Below, in pieces: positions 7,908 to 12,060 of a stretch of DNA of 12,060 bases. The position numbers and the translations under genes are program-made. Below the pieces are notes generated by a model. It was not told the DNA's origin, made no database searches, and saw nothing but the letters and a program-made list of their open reading frames with translations. Location: assembly GCF_902489365.1 (NCBI RefSeq), contig NZ_CABTZR010000066.1, forward strand, positions 1-12,060, read 5' to 3'. The stretch comes from an uncultured Corynebacterium sp. GTDB taxonomy: Bacteria > Actinomycetota > Actinomycetes > Mycobacteriales > Mycobacteriaceae. Numbering within the stretch: the stretch's first letter is position 1; every line of letters starts with the position of its first letter.

Positions 7908-7981
7908 CAGCTAAAAGTAGCCCACTAGCACGGCGATAAAGAAGGTTGGCCACCTGTTTAGGTCTGATACACACCCGTCAG

Positions 7982-8009
7982 GTAACATGTCCCCCAGCGC
8001 TCATAATAT
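7982..8009 (+). promoter_or_regulatory. Candidate promoter of tRNA-Gln
   Basis: GTAACA (7982-7987) and TAATAT (8004-8009) with a 16-base spacer lie just upstream of the tRNA at 8018. Transcription would begin within a few bases of the mature 5' end. The -10 hexamer lies inside the palindrome described separately. Confidence 0.4.
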
Positions 8010-8015
8010 GAGCGC
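7997..8015. promoter_or_regulatory. Perfect 8+3+8 palindrome over the tRNA-Gln promoter
   Basis: GCGCTCATAATATGAGCGC is a perfect inverted repeat: arms of 8 bases around AAT. It covers the -10 region of the tRNA promoter and stops 2 bases before the tRNA. Its size and symmetry are those of a TetR-family operator, and tetR diverges from here with its start about 90 bases away. The distance to tetR is long for simple autorepression. It might alternatively form a hairpin at the RNA 5' end or bind another regulator. Function is inferred. Confidence 0.45.
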
Positions 8016-8017
8016 GT

Positions 8018-8089
8018 TTCCCCATGGTGTAATCGGCAACACTACGGTTTTTGGTACCGTCATTCTAGGTTCGAGTCCTGGTGGGGAAG
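8018..8089 (+). tRNA. tRNA-Gln (anticodon UUG)
   Basis: All stems can be drawn. The acceptor TTCCCCA pairs with TGGGGAA over 7 of 7 positions. The D arm is GTG...CAC, the anticodon stem ACGGT/ACCGT encloses the loop TTTTGGT (anticodon TTG), and the T arm CTAGG/CCTGG encloses TTCGAGT. The discriminator is G73 and the first pair is U1-A72, both glutamine identity features. The encoded 3' end continues CCG, not CCA, so CCA must be completed by the tRNA nucleotidyltransferase. Confidence 0.97.
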
Positions 8090-8099
8090 CCGATTAGGA

Positions 8100-8136
8100 T
8101 AGCCCGTCTACCTGTTTCTTTGCAGGTTGCGGGCTA
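8100..8136 (+). terminator. Hairpin terminator after tRNA-Gln
   Basis: TAGCCCG (8100-8106) pairs with CGGGCTA (8130-8136), and an inner stem ACCTG (8110-8114) pairs with CAGGT (8123-8127) around a T-rich loop. It lies 10 bases after the tRNA. The T-run that normally follows is almost absent (ATTGCG), so termination may be imperfect or the hairpin may help 3' end processing. Confidence 0.6.
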
Positions 8137-8416
8137 TTGCGCTGGCGATATCTCGGAACCTGTGGAAACCGCTCCGGGCATTTACAGACCAACAGGTAAT
8201 CGCATTTGTAGCGCGCCGCACCAATAATATGCTCGCCCACTGGGCAGAAACCTTTGACGACGTGCTCGAACGTGAATATATCCCGTATCCTGCCCCATGT
8301 CCGGTGCCTCTGTTTCACTGCAGGATGAGGATGACAGCGCTGTCCGCGAGCTAGATCGCGAGCCGAACAAATTCGCTGCCGACTCGTCACTAAACAAGCA
8401 GGAAGTACGAGAAAAC
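8137..8416 (+). other. Gap between tRNA terminator and rhuM-like gene, possible coding debris
   Basis: No intact gene is seen here. One frame is open from a TTG at 8127 to 8354 (75 codons, containing RAFTDQQVIAFVARR and NNMLAHWAETFDDVLE). A second frame is open from an ATG at 8297 and runs into the rhuM-like gene, giving a charged, low-complexity 45-residue stretch. Neither matches a family I recognise. The pattern could be the decayed tail of an older gene with a frame change near 8290, or plain intergenic sequence. No clear promoter for the rhuM-like gene was found. Confidence 0.3.
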
Positions 8417-8425
8417 GAGGAGAGG
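8417..8425 (+). promoter_or_regulatory. Ribosome binding site that fixes the TTG start of the rhuM-like gene
   Basis: GAGGAGAGG lies 6 bases before the TTG at 8432. No comparable site precedes the in-frame ATG codons at 8297 or 8456. This makes the TTG the best start although it lies inside a longer open frame. Confidence 0.7.
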
Positions 8426-8431
8426 ATACCA

Positions 8432-9427
8432 TTGACTGCCCCCGACCAAGTCGCTATGTACACCACCCAAGATGGTAAAGCACACGTAAGACTCCAACTA
8501 AAAGACAACGACGCCTGGCTCACCCAGAAGCAGATGGCCGATCTCTTCGACGTCACCACAGCTTCCGTCTCGCATCATATTCAGTCAATCACACGCTCAG
8601 GCGAATTAGGTGCAGAAGCTACTTTCAAACAACTTTTGAAAGTACCAGGTCAAACCAGGTCCGTTAATCACTACAACCTAAACATGATTCTCGCCGTTGG
8701 CTACCGCGTACGAAGTCCACGCGGCTCACAATTTAGAAAATGGGCCACAGAAGTTCTACGCGAATACCTCACCAAGGGCTTTGCTATCGACGCTCAAAAA
8801 CTCAAAAACGATGGTGCTGACACCCACTTCGACGAATTACTTGAAACCATTCGAGAGATTCGAGTCTCCGAACGCCAATTCTTCCGCAAAATCTGTGACG
8901 TCATAGCCGCAACCAGCGCTGACTACCAAGAAAAGAAATCATTTAAAGAAGTCCAACAATTCTTCGCAGGGATTCAAAACCGACTCCACTTCGCCACCCA
9001 CGGCCGAACCGCAGCAGAGCTAATCTGGGAACGCGCAGACCGCACCAAGCCATACGCTGGGCTCACGACGTGGGGCGGAGAATCGCCTCACAGGAGCGAC
9101 ATGGGCATTGCGAAAAACTTCCTTACCGAAGACGAAGCTAGGCGTATGCGCAGGCTCACCACAATGTATTTAGACTATGCAGAAGACCAAGCCGAGATGG
9201 GAAAGACCATGCTCTTGAAAGATTGGGTGGAAAAAACGGAATCCTGGCTCGTCTTCAATGAACGCGAAGTCCTCAAAGGATACGGGAAGAGGAAGCACAA
9301 GCAGGCAGTAAACAAAGCTGAGGAAGAATGGAATGCCTACCAGAGCCAACTCGATTATAAGGTCAACGAAATAGACATGAAAGCTCTAGAAGCCGAAATC
9401 AAGACCTTGAAACAGGATAAGGATTAA
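8432..9427 (+). CDS. rhuM: RhuM-family protein (virulence RhuM / COG3943 type)
   Basis: The 331-residue product keeps the family pattern. Residues 29-52 (WLTQKQMADLFDVTTASVSHHI) form a winged-helix-like DNA-binding motif. Residues 80-107 include HYNLNMILAVGYRVRSPRGS and QFRKWAT, the most conserved block. Then come RVSERQFFRKICDVIAATSADY (144-165), FFAGIQNRLHFATHGRTAAE (177-196) and IAKNFLTEDEARRMRRLTTMYLDYAE (226-251). The last 45 residues are charged and probably coiled coil. The TTG start gives the usual length of about 330; starting at ATG 8297 would add a 45-residue charged tail foreign to the family. RhuM was named from a Salmonella pathogenicity island and its biochemical role is unsettled; it often occurs among restriction-modification and phage-related genes. 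None of those is present here. Base composition is lower in GC than both flanks, pointing to transfer. Confidence 0.88.
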   Translation: MTAPDQVAMYTTQDGKAHVRLQLKDNDAWLTQKQMADLFDVTTASVSHHIQSITRSGELGAEATFKQLLKVPGQTRSVNHYNLNMILAVGYRVRSPRGSQFRKWATEVLREYLTKGFAIDAQKLKNDGADTHFDELLETIREIRVSERQFFRKICDVIAATSADYQEKKSFKEVQQFFAGIQNRLHFATHGRTAAELIWERADRTKPYAGLTTWGGESPHRSDMGIAKNFLTEDEARRMRRLTTMYLDYAEDQAEMGKTMLLKDWVEKTESWLVFNEREVLKGYGKRKHKQAVNKAEEEWNAYQSQLDYKVNEIDMKALEAEIKTLKQDKD

Positions 9428-9522
9428 ATTGATTAATCTTGATGTCCTGGTTTATGCAGCGCAGGTCCGAAACTGTACCCTCCTCACAAGCTACGCAACA
9501 AGGGGTGGATAACGACATCTAG

Positions 9523-9783
9523 CTATGCGCCCCTAAGATACATGAGCATCACGCGGTGGCAGTCGCCCGAGAAGTGATCGAGAAGCAGGTTGAGCGCAGT
9601 AAAGATCTTGGTCCGAAAGCACTATCGCGGACCAAACAGCGTAGCGGGCAGCTGCGTGCCCCGGGCACCGTGCATGGTTCGACAGTGCGATGACGCGTAT
9701 GTTGAAAAGCGAAGGAACACATCGAGAAAGCGCTGGACGAGGGCCTCTGGGGCCGCGTGGTACTGACCGTATTGAGCAAGTGA
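9523..9783 (+). pseudogene. Decayed coding relic, possible oxidoreductase tail
   Basis: One frame reads protein-like sequence broken by two TGA stops. The first part contains HAVAVAREVIEKQVERSKDL and runs to a TGA at about 9690. After a second TGA the same frame gives AKEHIEKALDEG and LWGRVVLTVLSK, then a natural-looking TGA at 9781-9783. The motif IEKALDEGLWGRVVLTV resembles the C-terminal end of zinc-type or quinone-type NADP-dependent oxidoreductases, where a Gly-(Lys/Arg)-Val-Val-Leu-Thr ending is common. No start codon and no ribosome site are visible. The upstream part does not look like the same family, so the stretch may be a mosaic. This is pattern recognition by eye and could be wrong. 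The 95 bases before it (9428-9522) hold nothing I can name apart from a weak AT-rich hairpin (9420-9440) over the rhuM stop. Confidence 0.3.
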
Positions 9784-9810
9784 TAGGTTCAAATCTCACG
9801 AGAACCTATT
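9782..9810 (+). terminator. Hairpin terminator between the rhuM segment and the TRIC gene
   Basis: ATAGGTTC (9783-9790) pairs perfectly with GAACCTAT (9802-9809) around an 11-base loop, and a G-T pair extends the stem. On the plus strand it is followed by a T-rich run (TTGCGTTTTC), so it should stop transcripts coming from the rhuM side. It overlaps the stop codon of the convergent TRIC gene; on the minus strand no T-run follows, so termination in that direction would be weaker. Confidence 0.55.
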
Positions 9811-10555
9811 TGCGTTTTCTGTTCCCTCGCCTAAAGCCCCTGATTTCAGCTTTCCGCGCTATCGATGCCACCTGCGCCGCGGTGTAGTTCAAGGGAGCAA
9901 TGCCGGCTCGCGGAAGCACCCATCCGCGCCAATACGCCATAACTGCTAGGCCAAAGCCCACGAAGGGCGAGATGACCATGCCGAGGGCAAACTGGTCGAA
10001 ATACGCGAAGGATGCCATCACGATTCCTGTAAGCACCGCCGGCACGGCATAGAGCGGGCTGCCGCCAAAGACCGAGGGAATCTGGCCGGAAGCAACATCG
10101 CGCACCATTCCGCCGCCCACTGCGGTCAAGACGCCCAAGAATACGCAGGCAATAAACGGCATTCCATAAGTCAGCGCCTTCACGCAGCCAGTCGTGCACC
10201 ACACGCCTAAGATGACAGCATCCGCGTGCTCGAGGAAGATCTCCCAGGCCTTGCCCTTCAAATCCGTCAAGAACGCAATGAGCGCGCCCACGCACGCCAA
10301 AGTGAGATACAGCGGATCAGAGATAGCCGCTGCCGGACCGCTGGCGATCAGCATGTCACGGATCATGCCGCCAGCCAGCGCCGAAAAGAGCGCCAGAAAG
10401 ACGAAGCCAATAATGTCGAATTCCCTACGGCGTGCAATCGTGCCGCCAATGATGCCGTTGAGCACCACGCCAATGAGGTCAAAGACCTGGTACAGGGAAT
10501 GGATGAGTGGGTCGACGTCCTGAATCACAGATACTGACCATAGCGTACTGCTCAC
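9806..10555 (-). CDS. TRIC/UPF0126-family membrane protein, putative cation channel
   Basis: The 249-residue protein has about seven hydrophobic helices arranged as two repeats, each carrying the family signature: GGMIRD at residues 62-67 and GGGMVRD at 147-153. This is the prokaryotic TRIC (YvgT/YicG, formerly UPF0126) family. Homologues form trimeric monovalent-cation channels; some bacterial members have been proposed to move glycine, so substrate stays open. The C-terminus is very basic (RGFRRGNRKRK). The start is not secure: GTG at 10555 gives the full N-terminus but has no ribosome site; a GTG nine codons later (GTGATTCAG) would still keep the first helix. The gene stands alone, on the same strand as the oxidase but 237 bases from it, and its TAG lies in the terminator hairpin it shares with the rhuM segment. 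Confidence 0.88.
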   Translation of the reverse strand: MSSTLWSVSVIQDVDPLIHSLYQVFDLIGVVLNGIIGGTIARRREFDIIGFVFLALFSALAGGMIRDMLIASGPAAAISDPLYLTLACVGALIAFLTDLKGKAWEIFLEHADAVILGVWCTTGCVKALTYGMPFIACVFLGVLTAVGGGMVRDVASGQIPSVFGGSPLYAVPAVLTGIVMASFAYFDQFALGMVISPFVGFGLAVMAYWRGWVLPRAGIAPLNYTAAQVASIARKAEIRGFRRGNRKRK

Positions 10556-10649
10556 ATATTGATGGTGGATTTGTTTCAGTTCACACTATCGCCAGGCTCG
10601 TGTCGTCCCAGAGCTCCCTACTCAAGCCTCCTCGGCAGCCGCCGTATCC

Positions 10650-10753
10650 AAATGTGCAGACCTGGAAGTACAGACACGCAGGTGGGCGTCGTGAAGCGCA
10701 AACGCACTGCTTGGCGACGACCAGCAGGTCTGCACTTTTAGGTCTGCACTTTT
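10650..10753. repeat. 14-base tandem repeat with one inverted copy
   Basis: AGGTCTGCACTTTT occurs twice with no gap (10726-10739 and 10740-10753). Its reverse complement occurs at 10650-10663 with one mismatch (AAATGTGCAGACCT). Between them lies a second imperfect inverted pair, 10684-10697 against 10709-10722, matching at 11 of 14 positions. The whole can fold into a long, bulged hairpin. It occupies the 237-base gap (10556-10792) between two minus-strand genes, where I see no gene. It may be a member of a dispersed intergenic repeat family, a regulatory RNA element or a cluster of protein sites. Confidence 0.7.
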
Positions 10754-10773
10754 GCCAACACTGAGACTAACTA

Positions 10774-10791
10774 CACGGCTAGCGGGCCGTG
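10774..10791 (-). terminator. Short hairpin directly after the multicopper oxidase stop
   Basis: CACGGC (10774-10779) and GCCGTG (10786-10791) form a perfect 6-base GC-rich stem with a 6-base loop, starting one base beyond the oxidase stop codon. On the minus strand it is followed by TAGTTAGTC, a weak T-tract. A transcription terminator is likely but not certain. Confidence 0.45.
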
Positions 10792-10792
10792 C

Positions 10793-12060
10793 CTACGAGA
10801 GCATCGTGAAGGGTTGGGCCTGCGCCTCCGGCGTCGCATAGGGGCTGCGGGAGGAGTCCACCACCTGGCCGGCGTGTGTGGAGTGCGTGGCGGCGGTTTG
10901 GTCGAAGACTAAGGCGGCTGGCTTGACGCGCACGTCGGGCTTCTCACCTTTGTTGACCATGACGTACTGCCCCATCATTCCCTCGTCCTCATGCAGCAGC
11001 ATGTGGCAGTGGTACATGTACGGGATGGTCTTATCCGGGAAGTGGCCGAACTCCACCAGCAGGCGCGCGGTTGCCTTCGGCGGAAGATTCACAATGTCCT
11101 TCCACCCAGAGTTGAACACATTCATCTTCTCATCGCCGTCCCAGTCCAGGACCTTGAAGCGGGCGTTGTGGATGTGGAAATTGTGCGGCCAATCAGAGTT
11201 CTCATTGGTCACGGTCCAGATCTCCGGGGCGTCGTGGTCGATGACGGTATCTACACGCGCCATGTCCATCTGCTCGCCGTTGATCATGAAGGTGTTGAGC
11301 ACGAACTCACGCTCTTCAAGGCTCTCCGTGGACGGGGTTTTCGCAGCGGCGGGGTCAAGCGTTGCCGGCAGGGCGGGGGCTTCGGGCGCGGACTCTTCCG
11401 GCCCGGAAATGGTGAGCAGGTCGAACGAATCTTGGAAGCCGAAGTCGGCCGCATCCTTGTCTTTGGGCACCCCAAAGTTATCTTTGCGCGGCACCGAGCG
11501 CAGCTGTACCTCCTCGCCGGGCTCAAGGTCCACGATGATTTCGGCGCGCTCGCCGGGGCCAAGGAGTAGGGTGTCGGCTTCGACGGGGGCGTCGAGAAGC
11601 CCAGTGTCCGTGGCGATGACATGGAAGGGGCCGTTGCTCAGCTCCAGTGTGTAGAAGCGCATGGAGGCACCGTTAAGCAGACGCAGGCGAACCCGGCGCG
11701 TGGTGGCGTCGAAGCGCGCATTGGTGATGCCGTTGACCACGGGCGTGGTTCCGAGAAGGCCCAGGGTGTTATCGCTTTTCTCATCGATCTGTCCGTCCTC
11801 GGTGAACTTCGCGTCCATGATGACTACCGGGATGTCATCGACACCGTAGTGCTGTGGAATGTCGAGGTCATCGGCAACGTCGTCATCGATGAGGAACATG
11901 CCCGCCAGCCCGCGGTAGGCATGCGTGGCCGTGGCCATGTGCGGGTGCGGGTGGTACCACAGCGTGGCCGCCGGCTGGGTGATCTCCCACTCGGGTTTCC
12001 AGGTCTTACCCACCTCAATCGGCGAGTGCGGGCCGCCATCCGAGTAGGCAGGCAGCTTCA
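10793..12060 (-). CDS. Multicopper oxidase, C-terminal part (start lies beyond window)
   Basis: About 422 residues are visible; the reading frame stays open to the window edge, beginning KLPAYSDGGPHSP. Three of the four copper motifs are present: HPHPH in WYHPHPHMATATHAYRG (about 11939-11959), HNFHIH in WPHNFHIHNARFKV (about 11165-11186), and the type 1 copper centre HCHMLLHEDEGMM (about 10985-11012), which has Cys between two His and an axial Met. The first motif (HGxH) must lie just outside. Such three-domain enzymes (CotA/CueO/bilirubin oxidase type) oxidise metals or phenolics and reduce oxygen to water, and many serve copper tolerance. A signal peptide, expected here, cannot be checked. 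A tail of about 50 residues follows the last motif. No copper exporter or regulator is seen in the window. The internal GTG at 12011-12013 is not a true start, because homologous sequence continues upstream. Confidence 0.92.
   Translation of the reverse strand, partial: KLPAYSDGGPHSPIEVGKTWKPEWEITQPAATLWYHPHPHMATATHAYRGLAGMFLIDDDVADDLDIPQHYGVDDIPVVIMDAKFTEDGQIDEKSDNTLGLLGTTPVVNGITNARFDATTRRVRLRLLNGASMRFYTLELSNGPFHVIATDTGLLDAPVEADTLLLGPGERAEIIVDLEPGEEVQLRSVPRKDNFGVPKDKDAADFGFQDSFDLLTISGPEESAPEAPALPATLDPAAAKTPSTESLEEREFVLNTFMINGEQMDMARVDTVIDHDAPEIWTVTNENSDWPHNFHIHNARFKVLDWDGDEKMNVFNSGWKDIVNLPPKATARLLVEFGHFPDKTIPYMYHCHMLLHEDEGMMGQYVMVNKGEKPDVRVKPAALVFDQTAATHSTHAGQVVDSSRSPYATPEAQAQPFTMLS

Noticed and set aside
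9429..9512. 28-codon stretch starting LINLDVLVYAAQ that recalls the first strand of a PIN-domain toxin
   Set aside because: It is too short, overlaps a weak hairpin, has no ribosome site and the rest of the domain is missing.
9783..9809. Sequence GGTTCAAATCTCAC resembling a tRNA T-arm, considered as a tRNA fragment or attachment site
   Set aside because: The stem reads as a simple terminator hairpin, no other tRNA arm is present, and it does not match the 3' end of the tRNA-Gln at 8018-8089.
8018..9810. tRNA-Gln as the attachment site of an integrated element carrying the RhuM gene
   Set aside because: I found no second copy of the tRNA 3' end in the window and no integrase gene, so integration cannot be claimed from the sequence.
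1..12060. CRISPR arrays, insertion sequences, riboswitches and rRNA
   Set aside because: I saw no regularly spaced repeats, transposase motifs, recognised riboswitch cores or rRNA segments anywhere on either strand.

Overview
This window looks like the chromosome of a Corynebacterium or a close mycolic-acid actinobacterium. The core genes are GC-rich. The gene set lpqU-type transglycosylase, mazG, mfd and tetR matches the order I know from Mycobacterium tuberculosis Rv1022 (lpqU), Rv1021 (mazG), Rv1020 (mfd), Rv1019 (tetR), next to eno. Two genes set into this block fit corynebacteria: a small secreted PorB/PorC-like protein and a LysI-type lysine permease. Species level cannot be called from the sequence alone.

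Left part (1-3130). A truncated, membrane-anchored lytic transglycosylase on the minus strand diverges from a secreted PorB/PorC-like protein on the plus strand. That gene runs head-on into mazG (minus). mazG diverges from the lysI-type permease (plus), which runs head-on into the next minus-strand operon. Both convergent pairs finish on one shared CTAG palindrome, so their stop codons overlap. Several starts here lack a Shine-Dalgarno and have a -10 hexamer 6-8 bases upstream, as expected for leaderless mRNAs.

Centre (3127-7907). A tight minus-strand operon reads tetR, mfd, then a four-helix membrane protein. The junctions are TAG-GTG (no gap) and TAATG (one base shared). Mfd is full length and couples transcription to repair. 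MazG, a nucleotide-pool cleaner, lies close by but has been separated from the operon.

Centre right (7908-9810). A tRNA-Gln(UUG) gene has a perfect 19-base palindrome across its promoter, in the gap it shares with tetR. Beyond the tRNA and its terminator is a lower-GC segment holding one RhuM-family gene, best started at a TTG codon with a strong ribosome binding site. It is followed by about 380 bases of apparently decayed coding sequence. This is the one accessory-looking stretch of the window.

Right part (9806-12060). A TRIC/UPF0126 membrane protein and a multicopper oxidase are both on the minus strand; the oxidase lacks its N-terminus because the window ends. The gap between them holds a 14-base tandem repeat with an inverted copy. 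I found no complete, clearly undescribed system. The best leads are the tRNA/tetR palindrome, the Mfd-coupled membrane protein, the stand-alone RhuM locus with its debris, and the repeat cluster.
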